Source: Alistipes sp.
Lineage (GTDB): Bacteria > Bacteroidota > Bacteroidia > Bacteroidales > Rikenellaceae
NCBI GenBank assembly: GCA_017505725.1
Contig: JAFVOR010000001.1
Span: 1 to 35,794, forward strand
Length of the DNA stretch: 35,794 bases
Direction of reading: 5' to 3'
The notes under the pieces were generated by a model, which did no database searches, was not told where the DNA came from, and saw only the letters and a list, made by a program, of their open reading frames with translations. The translations under genes and the position numbers were made by a program. This document shows positions 14,345-24,900 of this stretch, in pieces (position 1 is the first letter of the stretch; every line of letters starts with the position of its first letter).

Positions 14345-16501
14345 ATGAGACGCATTTTACTCACTTTTGTCGCTGTGCTGATGGCTGTATGCTCTTTTGC
14401 GAAGGAGCAGCGTGAGCCATCGTCATTCGATCTCGCCAAACCCGTGTGGAGCGAGGCGCGTGAAAAGGAGCGCAATCTCACGCTCACATTCTGTGAAACG
14501 GTGAAGGTGGGCCGTTTTGACAAGGCCTCGATTCGTCTTACGGCATCGTGCGACTACCGTCTGCGTGTCAATGGCGAGTTCGTAGCACACGGTCCTTGTG
14601 TTGCAGCACACGACTTCTATCGTATTGATGCTTACGACCTCAAACCATATCTGCATAGGGGTAAGAATAGTGTTACCATCGAGGTTGCGGGCTACAACTG
14701 TCCGAGCTACTATCTGCTCGATCAACCATCGTTCCTTCAGGCAGAGGTTGAGGTTGATGGCAAGGTTGTGGCGGCTACGGGTCGGGATTTTATCGCTTAC
14801 GACTATGGCGAGCGTGTGGCCGATGTGCCAAAGTTCTCGTTCCAACGACCATACACCGAGTACTACCGCATAAAGAGCAGCTACGACGGTATTCAGCCAG
14901 AAAAGTTGGTCGAGCAGGGTGCGAAGGCTCTCCTTGCGCGAGGCGTGGCATATCCCGACTATCGCATACATCAGGCTAAACTTATAGATGGCAAGAATCT
15001 CTATAAGTTTGCAACCAATAGCAGCGGCTTCCTCCGAGCCAAGGTCAAGGTCGAGAAACCTACGATGCTCACTCTCCGTTTCGACGAGATTTTGGGCGAG
15101 GATGGCAGAGTTATGGAGCGTCGATTGAGGTGGAAGCCATACATAATCTACGACCTGCAGGCGGGCGAGTATGAGCTTGAGTCGTTCGAGCCATATACGA
15201 TGCAGTATGTCGAGGTTATCAGCGACAATCCTGTAGTCATCAGCGAGATATCTATGCGTGACTACTGCAACTCCGACTGCCACCGTGCAAAGTTCGAGTC
15301 GAGCAACAAGGATCTGAACTTCATCTTCGAGGCGGCACGCCAGACCTACCGCCAAAATGCTCTCGACATCTATATGGACTGCCCATCGCGTGAGCGTGCG
15401 GGTTGGTTGTGCGACAGCTACTTTACGGGACGAGTGGAGTTTGCCCTCTCGGGAAAGAGTCGCATCGAGCGCAACTTCATCGAGAACTTCCTCCTCCCCA
15501 AGGAGTTCAAGGATATCGACAAGGGTATGCTTCCGATGTGTTACCCTGCCGACCACCGCAACCACAACTATATTCCGAACTGGGCAATGTGGTTTGTGCT
15601 CGAGCTGGAGGAGTATCTCCACCGCACAGGCGATGCCGAGACTATCGCACGCGCTCGTGTGCGTGTAAATGAATTGGTGGATTTCTTCCGACCTTACCTC
15701 AATAGCGATGGTCTGCTCGAGAAGTTGCCTAAGTGGGTATTTGTCGAGTACTCCAAGGCGAATAAACTGGTGCAGGATGTCAGCTATCCGTCGAATATGC
15801 TCTATGCCGAGATGCTCGATGTCATCTCACGCCTCTATGGCGACAAGCTCCTCGCCGAGCAGGCTGCTCACATCCGCAAGGAGGTGTTGCGCCAATCCTT
15901 CGACGGTGAATACTTTGTGGATAATGCCGTACGCAACAAGGAGGGCAAGTTGGAACTTAGTGGCGAGCATACCGAGGTGTGCCAATACTACGCCTTCCTC
16001 TTTGGTGTGGCCTCGCCCGAGAGTCACCCCGCCTTGTGGGCTCGTCTGCGTGACGAGGTTGTGCCGGGCAGAGTCGAGAAGGGGTTGTTCCCCGATTTGT
16101 ACCCAATCAACGCCTTTATCGGTAGTTATCTCCGTCTGGAGTTGCTCTCCAAATATGGACTCTCGAAGCAGATTCTCAACGAGTCTATTGCCACCTACAA
16201 GGCTATGGCCGACCGCACAGGTACGCTGTGGGAGAGCCTCAAGCCGAAGGCGAGCTGCAACCACGGCTTCGCCTCGCACCTGACCAATGTGTTGTATCGC
16301 GATGTCTTGGGTGTCTACGAGATTTTGCCTTGCGAGCGCAAGATTCGTCTGCGTTTTATCGATAGCGGCTTGGAGTGGTGCAAGGGCTCAATTCCTGTGG
16401 GCGACGAGCAGTTGGATGTGGAGTGGCGCAGGCTCCCCAATGGCGAGTTCGATGTGAAACTCCAACTCCCAAAGGGTTACACCCACGAGATTATAAAGTA
16501 G
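14345..16501 (+). CDS. Secreted GH78-like alpha-L-rhamnosidase family protein
   Basis: The 718-residue product has a signal peptide (RRILLTFVAVLMAVCSFA). Beta-sandwich domains cover about 25-320, including the jellyroll-like SCDYRLRVNGEFVAHGP and SGFLRAKVKVEKPTMLTLRFDE. An (alpha/alpha)6 barrel covers about 325-640 and a small C-terminal beta domain ends the protein. The barrel starts with the GH78 motif DCPSRERAGWLCD (Asp345 onward) and has TGTLWES with Glu630 at the place of the family's catalytic base. This supports hydrolysis of alpha-L-rhamnosides from glycans in the periplasm or at the surface, though related activities are known in the clan. It is the third gene of the ygiQ run and converges on the Omp85-type gene across a shared terminator. 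Confidence 0.87.
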   Translation: MRRILLTFVAVLMAVCSFAKEQREPSSFDLAKPVWSEAREKERNLTLTFCETVKVGRFDKASIRLTASCDYRLRVNGEFVAHGPCVAAHDFYRIDAYDLKPYLHRGKNSVTIEVAGYNCPSYYLLDQPSFLQAEVEVDGKVVAATGRDFIAYDYGERVADVPKFSFQRPYTEYYRIKSSYDGIQPEKLVEQGAKALLARGVAYPDYRIHQAKLIDGKNLYKFATNSSGFLRAKVKVEKPTMLTLRFDEILGEDGRVMERRLRWKPYIIYDLQAGEYELESFEPYTMQYVEVISDNPVVISEISMRDYCNSDCHRAKFESSNKDLNFIFEAARQTYRQNALDIYMDCPSRERAGWLCDSYFTGRVEFALSGKSRIERNFIENFLLPKEFKDIDKGMLPMCYPADHRNHNYIPNWAMWFVLELEEYLHRTGDAETIARARVRVNELVDFFRPYLNSDGLLEKLPKWVFVEYSKANKLVQDVSYPSNMLYAEMLDVISRLYGDKLLAEQAAHIRKEVLRQSFDGEYFVDNAVRNKEGKLELSGEHTEVCQYYAFLFGVASPESHPALWARLRDEVVPGRVEKGLFPDLYPINAFIGSYLRLELLSKYGLSKQILNESIATYKAMADRTGTLWESLKPKASCNHGFASHLTNVLYRDVLGVYEILPCERKIRLRFIDSGLEWCKGSIPVGDEQLDVEWRRLPNGEFDVKLQLPKGYTHEIIK

Positions 16502-16513
16502 AGTATGAGAATA

Positions 16514-16550
16514 CAAAGATAAAGCTCCGAAATTCGGAGCTTTATCTTTG
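16514..16550. terminator. Bidirectional terminator, 18-bp perfect stem
   Basis: Arms 16514-16531 (CAAAGATAAAGCTCCGAA) and 16533-16550 are exact complements around a single base, with T-rich 3' arms on both strands. The hairpin lies between the ends of the converging GH78-like and Omp85-type genes and can serve both. Confidence 0.85.
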
Positions 16551-16563
16551 TAAATACCTATTT

Positions 16564-18039
16564 CTAGAATATATAATTCAAACCGATATTTACACCTGGC
16601 TTGTACGAGCTCTTCAGCTTAAGCTCCGAAACAGGAACATTCAAATCGGTGTTGGTGTAGACCTTGGTGTTGAGCGGTACTGCAACCTCTGCCGAGAGGA
16701 TAAAGTTGCGATTCATCGCCAACTTGAGACCGAGACCGGCACTCATATGCAACTTCTCCTTTTGACCTGTGTAGATGAGGTTCTTCTCGGCCTGTGTCAA
16801 TTCGGTGTTTGTAAGCACCGAGCGCATCTCGTCGAGGCGATATGGCTGCACGCAAGCACCCATATCGAAGAATGGATTGGTTGCAAGATAGAAATTCTGC
16901 TTGATGAAGCGGAACGAAACGAGTTTGAAACGCATCTCGAAGTTAGCCCAAGCATAGCCGTCGCCAATCACGCTGTTGTATGGCACACCACGCACGGTGT
17001 TGATGCTGCCCAAACCATCCGAGATAATCTGACGGAGGTAGAGGGTGTTGATGTTCTGCAAGGTGTAGTATGGTGCATTTCCCGCCAACTTGCCCTGATA
17101 AGCGAGGTGGTAGGCGAAGACAATCTTATCCTTCCAGAGTGGCACATATTGGCGGAAGTGGGCTGCCAACTTGAGGTAGTGGTAGCCATCCTTGCCGCGA
17201 CCATTGAGGATATCTGGCGAGCCATAGGCGTAGACCTCTGCCCAGATGCCGCGTGTAGGGTCTGCCTCGTGCTCGCGGCTATCGTAGACCAAACCCGCCT
17301 TGAGCTCGAGGTGGTGACCTCCGTGTGCCTCGTTCGGACGGATCAGACCTGTGCGCTGATACAACTGCCACAACGATGCCGAGTTTATGCCCTGCGTGGT
17401 GAGATGGTCGTTTGGAGTGATGGCATCGTATGCCGGTACACCCTTTTTCTTCAGCGAGATATTATCAATGTCGTACCACCAGTACGAAATACCTGCCGCC
17501 CAACGGAACTTTGGCGAGGTGATGTCGCCCTGGAAGTCCGCCATTATACGCATCGAATTGCGCTTGATGTTATACATCGAGACTCGATTGAGCTGCTTCT
17601 TGCCACTTGCGAGGTCCTGATAGTAGGGCGACGCACTGCCATTGAAGCCCATAAACGGATACATTTGTGCGAGGATATAGGTGGCAGCAAATGTGAGTCG
17701 CACCTTCGGGATTAGGTACTTCGAATCGTAGAAGAAGTGGAGCTTCACCTGATCCTTTGTGGTCCACGACAAGTCGACATTGAACTTGTGGCGGTAACCA
17801 GGGTAGGTCGAGCCATCGCCATAGTCGAAGATCTCGCACAAAGCACCAATCTGGAAGCCGGTGTCGCTATTGTAGCCGATAGATGGGAAAGGAGCAAAGT
17901 TCCAACCCTTCTTGACGGTCTGTTTATTTTCGGTGGCTTGGGCTGAGGTGTTGTCGGATTTATCTTTCTTGGGCTCTGCCGAAGCGGTGAACGATACAAA
18001 CAATATGGCACTAACTGCCAAAGCGAAAAATTTACGCAT
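16564..18039 (-). CDS. Omp85/BamA-TamA family outer-membrane barrel without POTRA domains
   Basis: The 491-residue product has a signal peptide (MRKFFALAVSAILFVSFTASA), a short polar linker to about residue 45, and then a beta-barrel filling the rest. The Omp85 signature is INTVRGVPY with Arg350 (the loop-6 VRGF-like motif), followed by strands such as YAWANFEMRFKLVSF. The final strand ends in aromatic Phe (NIGLNYIF), as recognised by the BAM machinery. No POTRA repeats are present, so it is not BamA or TamA; it resembles the POTRA-less surface-antigen barrels of Bacteroidetes with no settled role. It follows the DUF819 gene by 17 bases on the same strand and probably shares its transcript. 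Confidence 0.82.
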   Translation of the reverse strand: MRKFFALAVSAILFVSFTASAEPKKDKSDNTSAQATENKQTVKKGWNFAPFPSIGYNSDTGFQIGALCEIFDYGDGSTYPGYRHKFNVDLSWTTKDQVKLHFFYDSKYLIPKVRLTFAATYILAQMYPFMGFNGSASPYYQDLASGKKQLNRVSMYNIKRNSMRIMADFQGDITSPKFRWAAGISYWWYDIDNISLKKKGVPAYDAITPNDHLTTQGINSASLWQLYQRTGLIRPNEAHGGHHLELKAGLVYDSREHEADPTRGIWAEVYAYGSPDILNGRGKDGYHYLKLAAHFRQYVPLWKDKIVFAYHLAYQGKLAGNAPYYTLQNINTLYLRQIISDGLGSINTVRGVPYNSVIGDGYAWANFEMRFKLVSFRFIKQNFYLATNPFFDMGACVQPYRLDEMRSVLTNTELTQAEKNLIYTGQKEKLHMSAGLGLKLAMNRNFILSAEVAVPLNTKVYTNTDLNVPVSELKLKSSYKPGVNIGLNYIF

Positions 18040-18056
18040 AATAGTGTCGTGTTAAA

Positions 18057-19274
18057 TTAGAGTAAATGTAACAATTTGGCCATCAAGATGCCGAGGTAGT
18101 TACCTACAGCATAGCCCATAAGTCCTGCTGTGATACCCGTAACGAGGGCGGCACGATTCTTCATTGCGTTGGCAATCATAGGCACAAATGGTGGCGAGTT
18201 GATAAATGCCACCGACGAGATTACCATCGAGTCGGCATTGACCTTGAAGAAGCGGCAGATGATGGCGTGGATAAACAGCGAAACGAAGATTGCGAATGTG
18301 AGGAATGCAATCATATTCAGATTCTCCATAATCTGCAAGTTCGAGAGGTCTGCCATCGAGGCGATAGCCAACGAGAATATGTATATGAGGTACATTCCGA
18401 GGTCGTAGCTCTTGTCGAACTTCTTCACAGGCTTCCAGAACGAAAGACCGATACCGATGGTCGTAAGCATCAGAATGAATGGAGCCATAAACCAACCACC
18501 CTTCTTCTCGTTCATAAAGTTTGCCAAGTCGGCGCCGAAAATCCAACCAATGAGGTACGACATACCCGCCGCCACAATCACCACTACGATGGTTGTTGCG
18601 AGCACTAGTCCAATCTGCTTAAGGCCCGCCTTCGACCACAAACCCTTGTAAGGGTTAGCCTTCACCGCCTTCATCTCCTCCTTGATAGCCTCGGCATCCT
18701 CATCCGAGATATCGAGGCGAGTCTTCTCGCCATAGAGCCAACGGAAGAGACGAATACCGCCTGCCAAGAGGAATACGAAGTAGAAAAAACAGATTACGAT
18801 GTCGTAGGTGGTCAGCAAGATGTAGGTACTGTCGCTAATGTGCAAGCCCTCCTTGATAGCCGCAGCGTTGAGTGTGCCGCCTGTACACTTTCCAGCCAAC
18901 ATACCGCCAATCTCTGCGCCCTGGTGTATGCCCTCGCCAAAGAGCAGATATCCACCCACAATCGCCAGGCATACCGAGATGACACCGCTTGTCACCAAGC
19001 GCACCTGGAGCGAGAGCTCGCTTGTCTTGAAGGTGCAACCGAAGAGCATCATCGGAATGGCCAGCGGAATCATAATTGTCGGGATGATACCCTGCAAGGT
19101 CTTGATCTCTGCCGGCATCGGGATATTTGCAATCACGAGTCCGATAGCGTAGAGAATCATCACAGGACCGATTTTGTCGCAAATCGGATACTTACGGCAC
19201 AACCATAGCACTCCGGCAGGAACTACGCAGAACATAGCTATGAGCCATACATAGTTGAAGATAGTCAATAACAT
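18057..19274 (-). CDS. DUF819 family integral membrane protein
   Basis: The 405-residue product starts at ATG 19272-19274 (MLLTIFNYVW); a TTG six bases upstream is less likely. About ten hydrophobic segments are visible, including IFNYVWLIAMFCVVPAGVLW, PVMILYAIGLVIANI, IIPTIMIPLAIPMMLFG, IVICFFYFVFLLAGG and IGLVLATTIVVVIVAAGM. Family-like glycine-rich loops are GGMLAGKCTGGTLNAAAI and the C-terminal VAFINSPPFVPMIANAM with TAGLMGYAVGNYLG. DUF819 proteins resemble bile-acid/sodium symporter-type carriers, but the transported molecule is not known. A cytoplasmic linker at about 195-220 is charged. The Omp85-type gene follows 17 bases downstream, suggesting an inner/outer membrane pair. Confidence 0.87.
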   Translation of the reverse strand: MLLTIFNYVWLIAMFCVVPAGVLWLCRKYPICDKIGPVMILYAIGLVIANIPMPAEIKTLQGIIPTIMIPLAIPMMLFGCTFKTSELSLQVRLVTSGVISVCLAIVGGYLLFGEGIHQGAEIGGMLAGKCTGGTLNAAAIKEGLHISDSTYILLTTYDIVICFFYFVFLLAGGIRLFRWLYGEKTRLDISDEDAEAIKEEMKAVKANPYKGLWSKAGLKQIGLVLATTIVVVIVAAGMSYLIGWIFGADLANFMNEKKGGWFMAPFILMLTTIGIGLSFWKPVKKFDKSYDLGMYLIYIFSLAIASMADLSNLQIMENLNMIAFLTFAIFVSLFIHAIICRFFKVNADSMVISSVAFINSPPFVPMIANAMKNRAALVTGITAGLMGYAVGNYLGILMAKLLHLL

Positions 19275-19313
19275 AGACAACTTTTTAGATATGTTTTGTC
19301 AAAATTGCAAAGA

Positions 19314-19321
19314 CAAAGATA
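19314..19321 (-). promoter_or_regulatory. -7 element for the DUF819/Omp85 operon
   Basis: The minus strand reads TATCTTTG (19321-19314), an exact TAnnTTTG match 39 bases before the ATG. The best TTTG upstream is 23 bases away, slightly beyond the usual spacing. Confidence 0.4.
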
Positions 19322-19445
19322 TGCAAAATTCGCCAAACTTGTTCCAAAAACCTCCCTTCGGGGGTCTAATTCGGTATTTATACCTAATATCTGCAATGGG
19401 TGCAAAAAGTGCGTTGCGGTGGTTGTTAAAATTGCCCCTTTTTAA

Positions 19446-19477
19446 TTTGCTTTTCTCCATTTAGTTTGCTAATTTTG
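19446..19477 (+). promoter_or_regulatory. Consensus promoter of the ribulokinase operon
   Basis: TTTG (19446-19449), a 20-base spacer and TAATTTTG (19470-19477) match the Bacteroidetes consensus. Transcription would start near 19482, about 24 bases before the ATG at 19506. No operator repeat was recognised. Confidence 0.65.
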
Positions 19478-19505
19478 CGAGGAATATGGCCCTAATTGAT
19501 TAGCT

Positions 19506-21122
19506 ATGAGCAATTATGTATTAGGCATAGATTTCGGTAGCGACTCGGTGCGCTGCTTGGTGGTCGATGCGGCGGATGGTCGCGAGGTCTCGACTGCGGT
19601 GCACTACTACCCTCGCTGGCAGCGTGGGGAGTACAGCTCGGCTGCGGAGAATCGCTATCGTCACCATCCTCTCGACTATATCGAATCGCTCGAGGGTGCT
19701 ATTTGCGAGGCGTTGTGCCTTGCAGGTGAGGAGGTGGCTGCCTCTGTCAAGGGCATAGCGCTCGATGCTACAGCCTCGACTGTTGCTATTGTCGACAGGA
19801 AGGGTACACCTCTGGCGCTGCGTGAGGAGTACGCCGAGAATCCAGATGCGATGTTTGTTCTGTGGAAGGACCACACCGCCATCGACGAGGCCGACCGAAT
19901 CAAGGCTTTGGCCAAGGAGTGGCACACTAACTATACAAAATATTGTGGCGACACCTATTCGTGCGAGTGGGCGTGGGCGAAGATGCTGCACTGTGTAAAG
20001 AGCTCACCCGAACTCCTCTCCGATGCCCATTCGTGGGTGGAGTTGTGCGACTGGGTTGTGGCTATGTTGGCGGGTAACACCACGCCCGAGACCATCGCAC
20101 GCAGTCGCTGCGTGGCGGGTCACAAGGCGTTGTGGCATAAGGAGTGGGGTGGATTGCCCGAGAAGGCCTTCATCGACGAGGTTGACCCTCTGCTTGGAGA
20201 GTTTTTGCCACACCTCTACACTGCAACTCATACTGTCGACCACTGTGCAGGTCGCCTGTCGAAGGAGTGGGCTTCGCGACTCGGCTTGAGCGAGGGCATA
20301 GCCATTGGCGCAGGTGGCGTTGATTGCCACGTGGGTGCAGTGGGCGCAGGTGTGCGTGAAGGCGTGCTTGTCAAGGTTATTGGCACATCCACTTGCGATG
20401 TCACCGTAGCCCGAGCCGAGACCCTCGGCAACAAGATTGTGCGAGGCATCTGCGGTCAGGCCGACGACTCGGTGTTGCCTGGTTATGTAGGCATCGAGGC
20501 GGGACAATCGGCATTTGGCGACATCTACGCTTGGTTTCGTCGCATTATGGAGTGGCCTATGCGCTATATAGCCGAGGCCGACGAGAGCCTCTTCGGCAAG
20601 ATATTGCCTATGCTCACTGCCGAGGCCGAGAAGTTGCAGCTGAGCGAGAATGATATTGTGGCTGTGGATTGGTTCAATGGTCGACGCTCGCCCGACGAGA
20701 GTGCCCGAGCTACGGGTGCGATTGTGGGTTTGACACTCGGCACTTCGGCACCGCAACTCTTCAAGGCGTTGGTCGAGGCTTCGGCATTCGGTTCACGCGC
20801 CATCACCGAGCGACTCATCGAGGAGGGTGTTGCCATTGAGGAGATCTACGCTGTGGGTGGCATATCGAAGAAGTCGCCCTATGTGATGCAGACCTTGTGC
20901 GATGTCTTGGGTATGCCGATAAAGGTTGTTCGCTCGGAGCAGGTGTGCGCCCTCGGTGCTGCGATGTTTGCATCGGTGGCGGCGGGCATTCACGCCACGG
21001 TCGAGGAGGCACAAAGGGCTATGGCATCGGGATTTTCGGATGAGTACCATCCAAACCTCGAGCGCAAGAGCGTCTACGACAAGCTCTATGCGCGATACTT
21101 AAAGATAGGAAAAGCGTATTAA
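19506..21122 (+). CDS. araB: L-ribulokinase (AraB type, FGGY family)
   Basis: Ribulokinase phosphorylates L-ribulose with ATP in L-arabinose breakdown. The 538-residue product has the FGGY N-terminal ATPase motif YVLGIDFGSDSVRCLVVD (4-21), GIALDATASTVAIVD, and the AraB-like substrate region FVLWKDHTA and EWAWAKML. Further signatures are GGVDCHVGAVGAG, IGTSTCDV and the C-terminal NGRRSPDESARATGAIVGL and YAVGGISKKSPYVMQ. Length is close to E. coli AraB. No isomerase or epimerase gene lies next to it; it is followed after 17 bases by an S1/P1 nuclease gene, so the classic ara cluster is not kept here. Confidence 0.88.
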   Translation: MSNYVLGIDFGSDSVRCLVVDAADGREVSTAVHYYPRWQRGEYSSAAENRYRHHPLDYIESLEGAICEALCLAGEEVAASVKGIALDATASTVAIVDRKGTPLALREEYAENPDAMFVLWKDHTAIDEADRIKALAKEWHTNYTKYCGDTYSCEWAWAKMLHCVKSSPELLSDAHSWVELCDWVVAMLAGNTTPETIARSRCVAGHKALWHKEWGGLPEKAFIDEVDPLLGEFLPHLYTATHTVDHCAGRLSKEWASRLGLSEGIAIGAGGVDCHVGAVGAGVREGVLVKVIGTSTCDVTVARAETLGNKIVRGICGQADDSVLPGYVGIEAGQSAFGDIYAWFRRIMEWPMRYIAEADESLFGKILPMLTAEAEKLQLSENDIVAVDWFNGRRSPDESARATGAIVGLTLGTSAPQLFKALVEASAFGSRAITERLIEEGVAIEEIYAVGGISKKSPYVMQTLCDVLGMPIKVVRSEQVCALGAAMFASVAAGIHATVEEAQRAMASGFSDEYHPNLERKSVYDKLYARYLKIGKAY

Positions 21123-21139
21123 CTATAAAACTTCAAACT

Positions 21140-21958
21140 ATGAAAAAGAGCCTACTTTTGATTCTCTGCGCCCTGTTCCTGGGTGCAATGCCGGCCTATG
21201 GCTGGGGTCGCCTTGGTCACTCGACCATCGCAAAGATTGCCGAGGACTACCTCACACCGAAGGCGAAGAAGACCATCGACAAGTACCTCAATGGTCAGTC
21301 GATTATCCACTACGCATCCTATCCGGATGACTACCGCTCGGTGCACCTCATCGATATCGGCTTCGATGCTACAAACTGCCCTCGTAAGACTGTCTGGGGC
21401 CACTCGTTCCAGGCTTTGAAAGATGGCTCGCTCTACCGTAGCGAGCGTCGCGGCAATGAGTATGTCAAGAACTGTCTGCTCCGTATCGACCCTATTATCA
21501 AAGATTTGAAGGCCAACCATAAGAATATGACCGATTCGGCACGCTTGGTGTCGATTGCCTTCATCGTGCACGTGGTGGGCGACCTCCACTGCCCAAAGCA
21601 CATCCGCTACGAGGATGAGCCTACATCGGGAGGCTACGATGTTGTTTTCCGTGGCAAGAGGGTGAAGTACCACGCATATTGGGACGGTTTGCTCTTGCAG
21701 GCTTATCACCCTTGGGGCTACCAAGATCTCGCAAACCTTTTAGATCGTGCATCGAAGAGCGAGCGCAAGGAGTTGATGAAGGGCGATGTCTTCACTTGGG
21801 GCGAGGAGAATGCTCGCGACTCGCGCTTCACCGTAGCTCGTGGCGAGGGTTATGTTATCGACCGCCTCACCACAAACGAGGATGTAAAGCACGCCGAGCG
21901 TCAGATTGCTCGCGCAGGCTATCGTTTGGCTGCAGTTTTGAACGATGTATTCAAATAA
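21140..21958 (+). CDS. Secreted S1/P1-type zinc nuclease
   Basis: The 272-residue product has a signal peptide ending near AYG, so the mature protein begins with Trp22, whose backbone ligates zinc in the family. Conserved zinc ligands are visible in the expected order: WGRLGH (Trp22, His27), YPDD, VWGHSF, HVVGDLHCPKH (His-x3-Asp-x5-His) and HAYWD (His-x3-Asp). This is the full set of P1 nuclease, so it should cleave single-stranded nucleic acid or nucleotides in the periplasm or outside. It lies 17 bases after araB and 20 bases before the large lipoprotein gene. A nutrient-scavenging role is inferred. Confidence 0.9.
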   Translation: MKKSLLLILCALFLGAMPAYGWGRLGHSTIAKIAEDYLTPKAKKTIDKYLNGQSIIHYASYPDDYRSVHLIDIGFDATNCPRKTVWGHSFQALKDGSLYRSERRGNEYVKNCLLRIDPIIKDLKANHKNMTDSARLVSIAFIVHVVGDLHCPKHIRYEDEPTSGGYDVVFRGKRVKYHAYWDGLLLQAYHPWGYQDLANLLDRASKSERKELMKGDVFTWGEENARDSRFTVARGEGYVIDRLTTNEDVKHAERQIARAGYRLAAVLNDVFK

Positions 21959-21978
21959 ACAAATAAAAACATTTCATT

Positions 21979-24900
21979 ATGAAACACCTATCAAAAATTC
22001 TTTTGGCAGTTGTGTCTCTCTTCGCCTACTCGTGCGTAACCGACACAACTGAAGACCTTGGGGTCAATCTCGGTAGCGAGGGTTATACATCGCTTACCAT
22101 CTCGTTGGAGGGTACCAAGACCCACATCGGCGAGAAGTCGGGCGAGAACTATCCGCTCTATTGGAGCGAGGGCGACAAGATCGCTATCAATGGCGTGGCT
22201 TCGGAGGCTCTCACAGCCGAGGCCGATGGCAATGTTACAGCAGTATTCGAGTTCAAGAGCGACTTGACCTATCCCTACAACATTGTCTACCCTACACCCG
22301 TTACCAAGCTCGATGTAGATTTGGGCGGTGTGCGTACCGGTAACTCGCAGAAGGTAACCTTCCTCGCTGAGCAGCCATACAAGGTGGGCTCGTTTGCCGA
22401 GGGTGCAGCACCATTGTATGCACAGGTTGTTGAGGCTGGCGAGGCTATCAATATGCACCACTTGGCTGGCGTGTTGCGCCTTGCACCTAAGGGCGAGGGC
22501 GTAACCCTCACCTCGATGACCGTAACTGCCGAGAAGGGCAAGATTGCGGGCGACTTTGCAGTGGATTGCAGCAACGGAACATTGGTGGCAGAGGATGACG
22601 CTACAAATGTCGTGACCGTAACCTTTGGTGAAGGCTTGGCACTCGGCGCTGAGGCAACACCAATCTATGTAGGTCTCCCTGCAGGCGAGTATGGCGAGAT
22701 TGAGGTTGTGCTCAACACCGCAACCGACAAGATGGTTGTCAAGTTCAACAGCGATGGCGAGAAGGCTATCAAGGCTGGTGTTGTTCGTGAGTTTGCAGAG
22801 TTTGCCTACAAGGCTACAACCGATGCAGCTGACGAGTTCATCATCACCACCAAGGAGGATCTCATCCGCTTTGCAAGCGCAGCAGCCACTACACAGAGTG
22901 CAAAGTTGGCTGGCGTAATCGATATGACAGGCGAGGCTTGGACCCCTATTCAGGGCTTTGTCGGCACATTCGACGGAGATAAGGAGGGCGGCTTCTACAT
23001 CAAGGGCCTCTCGGCACCTCTCTTCGGCACCGTTTCGGGCGAGATCAAGAACTTGAAGCTCACCGATGTCGATATCACCGTAACCGAGAACTACTTCTAT
23101 GGCGAGAAGCCTGTGGTTTATTCGGGTGCTATCGCTTATCACCTCGCAAGCGGCAAGCTCACAGGTTGCTATGCTTCGGGTAAGGTAGAGGTGAACAACG
23201 CAGTATTCGATGCGGCCGACGACAATATCGTGGGCAACTACCTCGATGTCTGCCTCGGTGGTATGATTGGTCTTGTCGAGAGTGGCGTAGTCTCTTCTTG
23301 CGAGAACCACGTGGACCTCACCCTCACCTCGGCGTGGAAGAACGACCACACAACGGGCTTCTCGGTTAAGACCGGTGCAATGATCGGAATGGTGGCTGAT
23401 TCATCGGAGATTTCGTCGTGCCAGAACTATGGCGACATCGTTTGCGAGTTGGCTCACACCAAGAGTAAGGCTGTCCATATGGGCGCACTCCTCGGAGGTA
23501 CAAACGTAGATAATGCACTTGTTGTATTCAAGGATTGCACCAACCACGGTGACTTCAAGGTTGGCGCAAAGGCTTCACGCCAAAATGTCTACTATGTCGG
23601 TGGTGTTGCAGGTTTCTTGAACAAGGGTATCACCGAGTTTAAGAACATCACCAACCTCGGTTGTGGTGAGTTGCTTGGTGCCGGCAATGGTCAGGAGTAT
23701 CGTGTCGGCGGTATTGCAGGTGCTATCAACTCCGAGTCCGACAACCTTGTGAATGGCTCGAAGGATGATGCTTCGAAGGGCTGCATCCGCATCAGTAGCG
23801 ACGAGGCTGGCAAGAATGGCAATGTCTACCTCGCAGGTATGGCGTATGGTGCTACGGCAGGTTTCTCGAATGCAAAGAACTATGGTAAGCTCACCATCGA
23901 GGGTTACGCCGCAAACACCTACCTTGCGGGTATCTTGGGCACCAACGCCTCGGCAAGTTTCACCAACTGCGAGAACCACGGTACACTGGTTCACAATCTT
24001 ACCGTGTCTGCCATTACAAACATTGGTGGTATATTGGCTCAGGGCTATATCGCAGGTGACAACACCCGTGATATTCCGTTCAGCATAACAGGTTGCAAGA
24101 ATACGGGTAATATTGTCTACAATGTTGCCTCGGGTGCAGCACATACAGGCCTTCGTGTAATTGGCGGTATCTATGGTTATGGTAACATCAAGAACAAGCT
24201 CATTCCGGTAAATATTGTAGATTGTACCTCGAGCGGTATTATGACAGTCAAGGATGCCAGCAACAAGGATCTTGAGTTGGCTTTCGGAGCTATTCACGGA
24301 TATACTCAGTATGGTACAACGGTGACCATCACCAATACCCGCACTACCGCGAAGATGTATGTTGGTTACGATGTAAACCTCGAGACAGGCGAGGCAACTC
24401 CTATCGAGGGCCATACTTTGGCAGGCAAGATGAAGGCTGCAGGCTTCCACGCAATGTTTAGCGCGCCAACCGTCTGCACCGACTGCGACTTTGCGGGCGA
24501 GATTAACATTCACGGTAAATTCACTAAGAATGACCAGATTCAGATTGGCGGTTATGGCGGTTATGGTACAGGAATGTGGACCCTTACAAACTGCAAATTC
24601 AGCGGTAAGATTCTCTTGACTGACCAGACTTCGTTCGAGTCGAGTGCTTCGAAGTATGCTGTTATCAGCGGCTTCTTGGGCTATCCGGCTAACGATAACG
24701 AAGCGAATGTTCAGGTCTTCAAGAACTGCTCGTTGACCAAGGGAGCATCGATTATTTCGGGCGCAAAGCACACCAATGGCGACCTCTATATCGGAGGATA
24801 TGTGGCTTACACAGGAAAGAAAACACCTATGCAGTTCTTGGGTTGTCACAACCACGGCGTTATGAAGACCACCCCAAGCGCATCGGCAACGGAGGATCTC

